From the NCBI RefSeq assembly GCF_018141445.1, contig NZ_CP058649.1:2189001-2253000 (forward strand): a stretch of DNA of 64,000 nucleotides, in the 5' to 3' direction. The notes below the pieces were generated by a model. That model ran no database searches and had not been told where the DNA came from. It was given only the letters and a program-made list of their open reading frames with translations. Shown here in pieces: positions 35,466 through 43,820 of the stretch (its first letter is position 1; every line of letters begins with the position of its first letter). The position numbers and the translations under genes are program-made. Source of the stretch: Vallitalea pronyensis. Lineage in GTDB: Bacteria > Bacillota > Clostridia > Lachnospirales > Vallitaleaceae.

Positions 35466-37226
35466 TTGAAAAGAATAATGACTTTAATGCTCATTTTAAT
35501 GATGAGCTTGAACATGTATGCACCTGCATATGCTAAAGAAAATGACCAACAAATAGAAAATAAACGTCTTAGTGTGAAACAGCTCCATGAAGACTTTGAG
35601 CATTTAACCAAAACCTTAGAGGAAGTTCACCCTAATTTATATGCTTCATATGGGAAAAATAAACTTGAAAGTCAACGTCTTAATATAAAAAAACAGTTGA
35701 GTCAACCCATGACCATACTTGAATATTACACCTTAATAGCTCCTTTCATAAGCTTAGTTCAAGATGGCCATACAAGTATCGTTCGACCAAAAGCGTTGAT
35801 TAATCAAGCCATAGAGGACAGCAAAGTATTTCCACTGGTCACCGAAATACGTGATAATAAAATGTATGTTATTGGTTGTCTAGAGAATCACATCATCCTG
35901 CCACTTGGGGCAGAAATAACAGCCATTGAGGACATTCACGTGAAAGAGATCATAACGACACTAAAAAAATATGTTGTAGGCACCCGAGATGCGTACCGAG
36001 AAGGACAATTAGAGGAAGCCCTATATGATTTATTGTGGTTGCACTATCATGTGGAAGATACATTCCATGTTACCTATAAATGGAAAGGAAAAGTAAACCA
36101 TAAAAAAATAACAGGTGTATCAAAAGACATGGTTGACCGTTATTTCAAGAGTAAGTTCAATGACCAAAAGACATATACCTATCGCATACTGAATAATGAT
36201 ATTTGTTATTTGGATATCAACCGATTTAAAGAGCCTTATGCCTTTGAAGGCTTCTTAAAGGACATGTTTCAGACCATGAAAGACAAGCACATTGACAACT
36301 TGATTGTAGATATTCGGGATAATCCAGGGGGAGTAGACCGGTTGGGGACAGAACTCATATCCCATCTATATGATAAGCCATTCTCTCAAGTGAGTCGTGT
36401 GGATATAAAGGTATCCGAGCAAACGAACTCAGCTTATGGAAAGATAGGCGATATCCTGTCACAGAAGCCTAAAATGGTATTTAATCAACATCTGAGCAAT
36501 ACATTTGATGGTCGGTTATGTTTACTGACGAATCGTAACAGTTTCTCAGCAGCAAGTATGTTCGCTTCTGCCATTAAAGACTATCATCTAGGCATTGTAA
36601 TCGGGGAAGAAACAGGAGGTCTAGCTACTCAGTACGGTAATATTTACTTTTTTAACCTACCTCACTCCCAATTAAAGGTGTGTGTATCATCCAAGTACAT
36701 CGTAAGACCTAACGGTGAAGAAACCAAAAGAGGCGTTCAACCCCATTACCAAGTGACACAATCTGTAAAAGACCGAATCAATCATCAGGATACCGTATTG
36801 GCATTTGCAAAAGACTATTTATATCATGAGTATGACAAAGAATATAATCAGTTGGGTTACAATGTAGGCGAGGCATTTACATATATAAAGCTGGATCATT
36901 CTGACTATCAAACATCTATTGAAGCCATCTATACCATGTACGATACCTATCAGTACGATTTAATCTATGACATGTTATCCGATGACAATCAAAAAATTAT
37001 CCCCAAAGACATGATGAAAGCATTTATAGATGAAAGGAATAAAGAATTATCCCAGTTTGGTGGGTATCAAAAGATAACCTTATCCGAAGGATGGGGAATC
37101 AAAGAAGATGAAACCCTTATACGTTATGCCTTCAAAGGTTATTTAGTATACGAGAAAAAAACCATACCTTTTGAAATTCTACTGGATGAAACAAAACGTA
37201 TTGAATCGGATAAGATAGATATCTAG
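35466..37226 (+). CDS. Secreted S41-family peptidase
   Basis: 586 residues. A signal peptide of about 23 residues ends at APAYA. A long N-terminal helical region (VQDGHTSIVRP is the family block) leads to the S41 core with YLDINRFKEP, IVDIRDNPGGVDRLG, the nucleophile region RNSFSAASMFA and GEETGGLATQYGN. The C-terminal 110 residues form an extra domain (YDLIYDMLSDDNQKIIP) like DUF3887-type modules. Start TTG 35466 with AGGAGG nine bases upstream. It probably trims proteins outside the membrane. It converges with the HxlR gene. Confidence 0.85.
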   Translation: MKRIMTLMLILMMSLNMYAPAYAKENDQQIENKRLSVKQLHEDFEHLTKTLEEVHPNLYASYGKNKLESQRLNIKKQLSQPMTILEYYTLIAPFISLVQDGHTSIVRPKALINQAIEDSKVFPLVTEIRDNKMYVIGCLENHIILPLGAEITAIEDIHVKEIITTLKKYVVGTRDAYREGQLEEALYDLLWLHYHVEDTFHVTYKWKGKVNHKKITGVSKDMVDRYFKSKFNDQKTYTYRILNNDICYLDINRFKEPYAFEGFLKDMFQTMKDKHIDNLIVDIRDNPGGVDRLGTELISHLYDKPFSQVSRVDIKVSEQTNSAYGKIGDILSQKPKMVFNQHLSNTFDGRLCLLTNRNSFSAASMFASAIKDYHLGIVIGEETGGLATQYGNIYFFNLPHSQLKVCVSSKYIVRPNGEETKRGVQPHYQVTQSVKDRINHQDTVLAFAKDYLYHEYDKEYNQLGYNVGEAFTYIKLDHSDYQTSIEAIYTMYDTYQYDLIYDMLSDDNQKIIPKDMMKAFIDERNKELSQFGGYQKITLSEGWGIKEDETLIRYAFKGYLVYEKKTIPFEILLDETKRIESDKIDI

Positions 37227-37254
37227 TGGCTCTTTTCTTTTTTTGCCCATGGTG

Positions 37255-37596
37255 TCATGATAGACTATTTTTTACGTTTTTTCCCCACTTTGCCAAAGCT
37301 TTAAGGGTTGGCATAAGACTTTCTCCATGCTCTGTCAAGGAATATTCTACTCTTGGGGGAACTTCCAGATACTGTTGACGATGTATGATATGATAGGATT
37401 CCAGTTCTTTAAGTGATTGAGTCAGCATCATATTTGTGATGCCATGGATGCTCCTTTTCAGTTCATTGTACCTGACAGGACCTTGTTGATTCAAAGCCCA
37501 CAGAATGGGTAAACGCCATTTTCCACCGATGACACTCAGTGCATAGGTTAATGAACACTCATCAAAACTATTTTTGTAGACATCTTTTTCCTTCAT
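37255..37596 (-). CDS. HxlR-family transcriptional regulator
   Basis: 113 residues, one winged-helix domain with the family block CSLTYALSVIGGKWRLPILW, then GPVRYNELKRSIHGITNMML, TQSLKEL and VEYSLTEHGESL. The cysteine in DECSLT is typical of HxlR sensors of aldehydes or electrophiles. It is divergent from the GNAT gene across 125 bases and may control it. Confidence 0.9.
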   Translation of the reverse strand: MKEKDVYKNSFDECSLTYALSVIGGKWRLPILWALNQQGPVRYNELKRSIHGITNMMLTQSLKELESYHIIHRQQYLEVPPRVEYSLTEHGESLMPTLKALAKWGKNVKNSLS

Positions 37597-37721
37597 GTTG
37601 ATCTCCTATACTCAGTTTTTTCTTTCCTAGTCATGAAATACTGCGTACTTGTTTTTAGTGTGATGCTTGCTATAATGGTATCAAACCTAAAAAAATAAAT
37701 CAAGAAGGGACTTGGGATAAC

Positions 37722-38282
37722 ATGACGATGCGTTATGAAGTGATATCACCTGAAAAGGTAGAGTGTATACAAGATATGTGCAATGAACTGATGCGTTTTC
37801 AACAGTCAAAAGCTACCATAACACCTGAACGATTTGATGGCATGTCCTTTGAAACAAGAATGATACCTTCTATGGAAAGTGCTGTAGAAAACTATCTGAT
37901 GATTGTTAGAGATAAGGAGAATATCGTTGGTTATGTCTATTGCAATATTTCTGAGAAAGAGGTATACGATAATGATTTTGCAACGTTTTTTGATATGGCA
38001 TCCGTTAGCAAGGAACATGTAGGATGTCTATCCCAATTTTATATAAAAGAGGGATACCGGGGTGCAGGTATTGGCAGCGTGTTATTTGAAAAGGCCATGG
38101 CATGGCTGACATCTTTTGATACCATTGAAGATATATTTATCTACGTATCCAATGGTAATGATGATGCTCTGCAGTTCTATCAAAACAAAGGGTTTCAGGT
38201 GACCCACCAGATACTGGATGGTTTTATTACCGTATTAAGAAATGTTCCCAACCTTAGTTTTCATGAGGAAAATAGGAAGTAA
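37722..38282 (+). CDS. GNAT-family N-acetyltransferase
   Basis: 186 residues with the acetyl-CoA binding block FYIKEGYRGAGIGSVLFEKA and the C-terminal ALQFYQNKGFQVTHQI. Substrate unknown. The start codon has only a weak GGGA site; the ATG six bases later is possible. Divergent HxlR gene upstream. Confidence 0.88.
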   Translation: MTMRYEVISPEKVECIQDMCNELMRFQQSKATITPERFDGMSFETRMIPSMESAVENYLMIVRDKENIVGYVYCNISEKEVYDNDFATFFDMASVSKEHVGCLSQFYIKEGYRGAGIGSVLFEKAMAWLTSFDTIEDIFIYVSNGNDDALQFYQNKGFQVTHQILDGFITVLRNVPNLSFHEENRK

Positions 38283-38313
38283 ATGAACGTTTCGTAAAAA
38301 AAATAAAATAATG

Positions 38314-38342
38314 TTCACTTTTTACAACAAAAATGCTATAAT
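38314..38342 (+). promoter_or_regulatory. Promoter of hpt
   Basis: TTCACT (38314-38319) and TATAAT (38337-38342), 17-base spacer, 34 bases before the hpt start. Confidence 0.6.
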
Positions 38343-38376
38343 AGTGGATGGTCAAAGTAGAAAGTGAGGTTATAGG

Positions 38377-38913
38377 ATGTATAATGATGTGAAAGAAGTA
38401 CTTCTATCAGAAGAACAGATTGCAGATAAAGTATTGGAACTTGCTCAGTTGATTTCAGAGGATTTTGCAGGTAAACCTTTGATGGTCATAGGTGTATTAA
38501 AAGGTGCTAATGTATTTGTAGCAGACCTTATTCGCAAGATTTCTATACCCCTTGAGTTAGATTTTATGGCTATATCCAGTTATGGAACATCCACCCAGAG
38601 TTCAGGTATTGTGAAGATTCTTAAAGACTTGGACAAGGATATAAAAGGGTTGCATGTATTGGTGGTTGAAGATATCATTGATACAGGTTTGACACTTAGT
38701 TATCTTACAGAAAACCTTCGTTCAAGAGGTGCAGCAGCCATTGAAATATGTACGTTACTGGATAAACCAGAAAGAAGAAAAGCCCATATTGATGTAAAAT
38801 ATAAAGGCTTTAATATTCCCGATGAATTTGTCGTTGGTTATGGTATTGATTATGCTGAGAAATATAGACATCTTCCATTTGTCGGTATATTAAAGGAAGA
38901 AGCTTATCAGTAA
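38377..38913 (+). CDS. hpt: Hypoxanthine phosphoribosyltransferase
   Basis: 178 residues, standard length. It contains LMVIGVLKGANVFVADLIR, the flexible loop SSYGTSTQSSG, the PRPP motif VLVVEDIIDTGLTL and the purine-binding KYKGFNIPDEFVVGYGIDY. It salvages hypoxanthine and guanine with PRPP to form IMP and GMP. GTGAGG precedes the start. Monocistronic, with its own promoter and terminator; not next to tilS or ftsH as in many Firmicutes. Confidence 0.96.
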   Translation: MYNDVKEVLLSEEQIADKVLELAQLISEDFAGKPLMVIGVLKGANVFVADLIRKISIPLELDFMAISSYGTSTQSSGIVKILKDLDKDIKGLHVLVVEDIIDTGLTLSYLTENLRSRGAAAIEICTLLDKPERRKAHIDVKYKGFNIPDEFVVGYGIDYAEKYRHLPFVGILKEEAYQ

Positions 38914-38945
38914 TAGGAATTGTAGATTCGACCCATTAAAAAGGA

Positions 38946-38996
38946 TATGGTGGTTATGCATACGTCTAAATAACGTAGGCATAACCATTTTTTCTT
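38946..38996 (+). terminator. Terminator after hpt
   Basis: TGGTTATGC and GCATAACCA arms with an inner ACGT stem, followed by TTTTTTC. Confidence 0.75.
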
Positions 38997-39000
38997 TTTA

Positions 39001-39039
39001 TTAGGAAACACCCATGGCATGCATACATAAGGTATGATG
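39001..39039. repeat. Short interspersed repeat, copy 2
   Basis: TTAGGAAACACCCATGGCAT, then GCATACATAAGGTATGATG. It corresponds to the 25499 copy with about six mismatches, again directly after a terminator. Between here and the next gene the only other visible feature is the inverted repeat at 39118. Confidence 0.5.
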
Positions 39040-39117
39040 AACATACCCAGTTGAAGTAGTAAAGGGGACTATTGCTCATTGCAACGAATCAAATAAAAAA
39101 ATAGTGCTTCCTCTTAT

Positions 39118-39141
39118 AATATGACATAGAGTTGTCATATT
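39118..39141. promoter_or_regulatory. Inverted repeat upstream of the zinc-ribbon gene
   Basis: AATATGAC and GTCATATT, perfect 8-base arms with an 8-base spacer, 92 bases before the 39233 start. Possible operator. No regulator can be assigned. Confidence 0.4.
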
Positions 39142-39232
39142 AAGTATTATATAATAAGCTCATCAATGAAGAGGTGCATCATATAGGTAAGATTCTTTGT
39201 TATGATAGGCCTCAAAAATAGGAGGAATGAAA

Positions 39233-39490
39233 ATGAGTAAAATATGTCAAAGTTGTGGTATGCCAATGGAAGATGCTAGTCTGTATGGAGCAAATCAAGA
39301 TGGAACACCAAATGATGAGTATTGCAAATTCTGTTACCCAAATGGTGCTTTTACAAATCCCGATGAGACCATGGAACAGATGATTGAAACCTGTGTTCCT
39401 TTTATGGTGAAAGAAGGTATGGAAGAGAGCCAAGCCAGAGAAATAATGGAAAAGACACTCCCTACGTTAAAGCGGTGGAAACAAGCTTAA
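39233..39490 (+). CDS. Zinc-ribbon domain protein
   Basis: 85 residues with CQSCGMPM and YCKFCYPNGAFTNPDETMEQ, the pattern of the putative zinc-ribbon family PF12674, which is often found alone in Clostridia. AGGAGG is seven bases before ATG 39233; the ATG at 39227 is too close. The C-terminal helix (MEESQAREIMEKTLPTLKRW) is typical. Function unknown. Confidence 0.85.
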   Translation: MSKICQSCGMPMEDASLYGANQDGTPNDEYCKFCYPNGAFTNPDETMEQMIETCVPFMVKEGMEESQAREIMEKTLPTLKRWKQA

Positions 39491-39582
39491 ACATCCCCAT
39501 ATGACGGTAAAGTTTTTGTATATTAACAGGACCTTTTTCTAATAATAAGTCCGTAATAGATTTTAGAAAGGAGTGTTAATAC

Positions 39583-40014
39583 ATGAAAGCTAAGGAGATA
39601 ATGACGTCTGATATAATTGCTGTAACGGATGACACATCCATTAAAGAAGCGGCGATGAAAATGAGGGATGCAGATGTTGGTTCAATACCTGTTGAAGAAG
39701 ACCATAAATTAGTTGGTATCTTAACAGATAGAGATATTGTGTTAAAAAGTGTTGCAGAGGATTTGAATGCCAATCAAGCCAAATGTAAAGACATCATGTC
39801 TAAAGATGTCATTACGGTTGCACCGGACATGGATGTGGAACAAGTTGTTCATCTTATGTCAGATAACCAAGTCAAGCGAATACCTGTTGTGGAAAACCAT
39901 AATTTAATAGGTATGATTTCATTAAAAGATGTATCACAAGCCAGAAGCTTTGAAGATGAAGCAGGAGAGGTATTGAACGATATCACGGAAGATTCATTTC
40001 ATACATTGAGTTAA
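39583..40014 (+). CDS. Tandem CBS-domain protein
   Basis: 143 residues, two CBS repeats: MTSDIIAVTDDTSIKEAA through VGILTDRDIVLK, and MSKDVITVAPDMDVEQVV through IGMISLKDVSQA. Stand-alone CBS pairs bind adenosyl nucleotides and act as energy sensors. The partner is not visible. AAAGGAG precedes the ATG. Single gene with terminator. Confidence 0.9.
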   Translation: MKAKEIMTSDIIAVTDDTSIKEAAMKMRDADVGSIPVEEDHKLVGILTDRDIVLKSVAEDLNANQAKCKDIMSKDVITVAPDMDVEQVVHLMSDNQVKRIPVVENHNLIGMISLKDVSQARSFEDEAGEVLNDITEDSFHTLS

Positions 40015-40019
40015 CAATT

Positions 40020-40055
40020 AAAGCCCTGATCTTATTATGATAAGGGCTTTTTTGT
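40020..40055 (+). terminator. Terminator after the CBS gene
   Basis: AAAGCCCT and AGGGCTTT arms with an inner CTTAT/ATAAG stem and a T6 run. Confidence 0.85.
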
Positions 40056-40202
40056 GTTCTCTTTTAAAAATAGCATTATTTTGCTATACCATCACTTAGA
40101 ATATTACTAGACATCTAAAATATAGTAATATTTTGTGGACCTATATTAAATATTTGCTATAAAAAAAGAAAATATACAGAAATGCTAAAAGAAAATCGAT
40201 GC

Positions 40203-40236
40203 TATAATCAATGTATAAGTAGTACAGCTGTAGTAC
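40203..40236 (+). promoter_or_regulatory. -10 box and 11-base-spaced direct repeats before the third sugar operon
   Basis: TATAAT at 40203-40208 has a poor -35, which suggests an activator is needed. TAGTAC occurs at 40220-40225 and again at 40231-40236, one helical turn apart, a pattern typical of AraC-type binding. The YesN-type regulator at 45678 is the natural candidate, though the repeats lie downstream of the -10. Confidence 0.4.
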
Positions 40237-40267
40237 GATAAATTATATGTTGCATGGGAGGATAAGA

Positions 40268-41254
40268 ATGAAAAAAATAATACCAATCATAATGCTTGTT
40301 TCACTTATTGTATCTTTAGTAGGTTGTACCACAAAGGAAACCAAAAATGATCAAGTAGCAGCAGAGAAGCATGACGAGCAATTATACATTGAAGTATCAG
40401 CTCTTGGAAATTTAGATTATTTTTATGACCATAAAATGGGTATGGAAAAAGTAGGAGAAGAACTGGGTGTCCGAACAGAATATGTAGGCCCAGCAGAATA
40501 CGATATGAACGCTATGGTTGCAGCATTTGAACAAGCCATTTCTAAAAAGCCCAATGGTATCGTAGTGGTAGGTTTTGAACCGTCTCTTAACAGTATTGTG
40601 AACAAAGCCATAGCTGAAGGCATACCCGTGGTTACAGTAGATGCAGATTTACCTGAATCGAATCGTTTAGCATTTGTAGGCACAGGTAACATTAATGCAG
40701 GTATAACAGGTGGTAATTATCTGGCTGAAGCCATTGGTGAAAAAGGTAAAGTAGCTATTATGACAAAGCCTGGTCAATCTAACCTTGAAGAGCGTGTGAA
40801 AGGTTATGAAACAGCATTTACCAATTATCCAGATATAGAAGTAGTGCAAATAGTGGATACCCAGTCAGACCCTGTTGTTGCGGCACAAGCAGCATCTGCC
40901 CTTTTACAAAAGTATCCGGACTTAAAAGGTATTGTATGTGTTGAAGCAGCTGGTGGTTCAGGAGCGGCAACAGCCGTTAGAGAAGCAGGGGTTGCCGACC
41001 AAGTTAAAATTATTGCCATGGATAGAGGAAATGAAGTGCTGGAAGCCATTGAGGAAGGTGTCATCACTGCCTCTGTCGCTCAGCAAACAGCGCTGATGCC
41101 TTACTATGCGGTACAAATTCTATATAACTTAAATAACAGTAATGTACAGATTACAAAAGACAATGCAAAAGCAAATGTCCTTGGTATTCCTGCAAATGTA
41201 GATACAGGTGTTATTATTGTTGATCAAGACAATAATGAATATTTTATGCGATAA
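40268..41254 (+). CDS. Sugar ABC substrate-binding lipoprotein (RbsB-like)
   Basis: 328 residues, lipobox LVGC after about 19 residues, then a periplasmic-binding fold with LYIEVSALGNLDYFYDHKMG, AIAEGIPVVTVDADLPES, GTGNINAGITGGNYL and VASVAQQTALMPYYAV-type blocks. GGGAGGA precedes ATG 40268. It is more ribose/inositol-like than the pair at 16.5-22.9 kb. First gene of the SBP-ATPase-permease-URO-D operon. Confidence 0.92.
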   Translation: MKKIIPIIMLVSLIVSLVGCTTKETKNDQVAAEKHDEQLYIEVSALGNLDYFYDHKMGMEKVGEELGVRTEYVGPAEYDMNAMVAAFEQAISKKPNGIVVVGFEPSLNSIVNKAIAEGIPVVTVDADLPESNRLAFVGTGNINAGITGGNYLAEAIGEKGKVAIMTKPGQSNLEERVKGYETAFTNYPDIEVVQIVDTQSDPVVAAQAASALLQKYPDLKGIVCVEAAGGSGAATAVREAGVADQVKIIAMDRGNEVLEAIEEGVITASVAQQTALMPYYAVQILYNLNNSNVQITKDNAKANVLGIPANVDTGVIIVDQDNNEYFMR

Positions 41255-41265
41255 AGATAACATAA

Positions 41266-41283
41266 GGTGGTCTACGGACCACC
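41266..41283 (+). other. Intercistronic hairpin between binding protein and ATPase
   Basis: GGTGGTC-tacg-GACCACC, perfect 7-base stem with no T tract. It may protect the 3' end of a processed binding-protein mRNA and so raise its level. Confidence 0.5.
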
Positions 41284-41320
41284 TCCATGGTTTCTAGCAA
41301 CAAGAAAGAAGGTGAGTGAT

Positions 41321-42829
41321 TTGGCAGGGTATATTTTGGAAGTTAAAGATATAGAAAAAAACTTTCCAGGTGTTAAAGCGCTTAATAAAGTGAATTTAAA
41401 GCTTAAGAAGGGTGAAGTACATGCCCTCATCGGTGAAAATGGTGCAGGAAAAAGCACTTTAATGCAGACGTTGTGTGGTATTCATAAACCTTGTGCCGGC
41501 AATATATATATTGAAGATGAACAAGTTACATTTCAATCAGCACAAGAGGCCAATGCCCAAGGGATAAGTATCGTCTATCAAGAACTGAGTTTGGTTCAGA
41601 ATCTTACCGTTGCAGAGAACATCTTTGCTAATCGTCAACCCGTAAAAAAATGGAATATAATTGATCGGGATCAATTACATGAAGATACACGACACATGTT
41701 GCAATTATTTGATGTGGACAATATAAAACCTGATATGCTTGTGAAAGAGCTGTCTGTAGCTAATCAGCAAATCATTGAAATTTTAAAAGCCATGTCCCTA
41801 AACCCTAAAATTTTAATCTTGGATGAACCCACATCATCACTGACAGAGGTTGAGGTCAATAAGTTATTTGAGAACATACGAAAAATGAAAAATATGGGTA
41901 TAACCTTTATATATATTTCGCACCATTTACAAGAAATATTTCAGATTGCTGACCGGGTAACCATTTTAAGAGATGGCCAATATGTCTGCGATGCTCAGGT
42001 TAAAGACATTGATGAAGAATATCTGGTAAAAAACATGGTAGGACGAGAAATTAAGAACATGTATGGACAGCGAACAGAAAACCAAGGTATCGGAGAAACC
42101 ATATTAGAAGTTAAGCAGATCAGTAGAAAGAAAATGTTTAAAGATATTAGTTTTTCTGTTCGAGCAGGTGAGATTGTAGGGTTTGCAGGCTTAGTAGGTG
42201 CTGGCAGAACAGAAGTGGGTAGAGGTATATTTGGCGCTGAACCTATTGAATCCGGGGAGATATACATAAAAGGAAAAAAAGTCAATATCCGTTCTCCTAA
42301 AGACGCTATAAGGCAGGGTATAGGTTATATGAGTGAAGACCGTAAGTACGATGGTTTGTATTTGAATTTTTCCATTAGAGATAATTTCATTGCCAACAAA
42401 TTAGAACGTTTTACAAGGGGGCTTTTCTTAAAAGACAATAAGATGGAAGCCTATGCCAAGGCATCTATCGAGAAATTTTCTGTTGTCACACCGGACCATA
42501 CACGTGCCATAGCCAACTTGTCTGGTGGTAATCAGCAAAAAGTTATGCTAGGTGAATGGTGTGATATAAAACCCAAGGTACTCATTGTGGATGAACCCAC
42601 CCGAGGGGTTGATATCGGTGCAAAAACAGAGATATACCAACACCTTAGAAATCTTGCAGCGGAAGGTGTCGCTGTCATTGTCATTTCATCGGATTTGATG
42701 GAAGTCTTAGGTATCAGCGATCGCATTATGGTCATGAAATCAGGTGAGCTGGTGTGTGAAATGGATAGACATGAAGCAACAGAAGAGAATGTCATAGCCT
42801 ATGCCACAGGCATAGCGTTAGATGAATAA
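41321..42829 (+). CDS. Sugar ABC importer ATPase, two-domain
   Basis: About 502 residues. Domain 1 has GENGAGKST, VANQQIIEILKAM and ILILDEPTSSL. Domain 2 has degenerate GLVGAGRTEV, LSGGNQQKVMLGEW and LIVDEPTRGVD, as usual for RbsA-type proteins. The start is uncertain: TTG 41321 has AAGAAGGTGA upstream and gives the family N-terminus AGYILEVKDIEKNFPG. GTG 41312 is possible. Confidence 0.92.
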   Translation: MAGYILEVKDIEKNFPGVKALNKVNLKLKKGEVHALIGENGAGKSTLMQTLCGIHKPCAGNIYIEDEQVTFQSAQEANAQGISIVYQELSLVQNLTVAENIFANRQPVKKWNIIDRDQLHEDTRHMLQLFDVDNIKPDMLVKELSVANQQIIEILKAMSLNPKILILDEPTSSLTEVEVNKLFENIRKMKNMGITFIYISHHLQEIFQIADRVTILRDGQYVCDAQVKDIDEEYLVKNMVGREIKNMYGQRTENQGIGETILEVKQISRKKMFKDISFSVRAGEIVGFAGLVGAGRTEVGRGIFGAEPIESGEIYIKGKKVNIRSPKDAIRQGIGYMSEDRKYDGLYLNFSIRDNFIANKLERFTRGLFLKDNKMEAYAKASIEKFSVVTPDHTRAIANLSGGNQQKVMLGEWCDIKPKVLIVDEPTRGVDIGAKTEIYQHLRNLAAEGVAVIVISSDLMEVLGISDRIMVMKSGELVCEMDRHEATEENVIAYATGIALDE

Positions 42830-42845
42830 ACAGTAAGGAGGCTTA

Positions 42846-43808
42846 ATGATGGAATGGTTGAGAAGAATGACGAAAATGCGTGAATTTATGATTTTTATGA
42901 TTGTGACCACAATCTTTGTTGTGATGAGTTTTGCATCACCTTATTTCTTATCCACAGCAAATATATTAGCTTTGTTATTAGGGCTATCCATTGAAACCAT
43001 GATTGCAGTTGCCATGGTTAATCTTATGGTGAGTGGCGGTTTTGATATGTCCGTAGGTTCTGTAGTTGCCTTTTCAGGTGCGGCAGTAGGTCTGCTCATA
43101 AGATCAGGGTTACCTGTTATGGTGGCTATTTTAATCGGTATTATGATTGGTAGTGCCATTGGTTTTATAAACGGGTTTATTGTTTCCAAATTGGGTATTA
43201 ACCCTTTTGTTACCACACTTGCCAGCCTTAGTATCTATAGAGGATTAACACTGATTTTAACCAAGGGACAGAATGTAACAGGTCTTGGGAGCACGTTTAA
43301 ATTAATTGGACAGTCTAAGATTCTGGGTATACAAATGCCCATATGGTATGCTGTTATCTTTGTCATTATCGGTGATATATTATTAAGGAAATCCCGCTTT
43401 TTCAGACAGAATTATTATATTGGAGGAAATGAAAAAGCGGCTAAACTATCCGGTATTGACGTGATGAAAATGAAAATATTAAACTACGTGTTAACAGGTG
43501 CTTTTGCGGCTATGGCAGGTATTGTGATGACATCAAGACTGGGAGCTGCTTCAGTGACCGCTGGTACAGGTTTAGAGCTGAGGGTTATTACAGCTGTTAT
43601 TATTGGTGGGGCAAGTTTGAATGGTGGAGAAGGTACGGTAACAGGTGCATTTTTAGGATCGCTCTTGATGGCGTTGATCATTAACTCCCTCACCTTGCTT
43701 GGTGTAGATGTGTATTGGCAAACTTTCGTCATTGGTGCTACACTGTTATTAGCAGTACTGATTGACCAGTATGGAAAAATTAGAAAAGAAAGAAAAGCAT
43801 TCGCATAG
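42846..43808 (+). CDS. Sugar ABC permease (RbsC family)
   Basis: 320 residues, about ten hydrophobic segments, with NLMVSGGFDMSVGSVVAFSG, LGINPFVTTLASLSIYRGL, YIGGNEKAAKLSGI and AVIIGGASLNGGEGTVTGAF. AAGGAGG precedes two adjacent ATGs (42846, 42849). Only one permease is present, so the channel is a homodimer, unlike the operon at 16.5 kb. Confidence 0.92.
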   Translation: MMEWLRRMTKMREFMIFMIVTTIFVVMSFASPYFLSTANILALLLGLSIETMIAVAMVNLMVSGGFDMSVGSVVAFSGAAVGLLIRSGLPVMVAILIGIMIGSAIGFINGFIVSKLGINPFVTTLASLSIYRGLTLILTKGQNVTGLGSTFKLIGQSKILGIQMPIWYAVIFVIIGDILLRKSRFFRQNYYIGGNEKAAKLSGIDVMKMKILNYVLTGAFAAMAGIVMTSRLGAASVTAGTGLELRVITAVIIGGASLNGGEGTVTGAFLGSLLMALIINSLTLLGVDVYWQTFVIGATLLLAVLIDQYGKIRKERKAFA

Positions 43809-43820
43809 GAGGTTTGGAAA

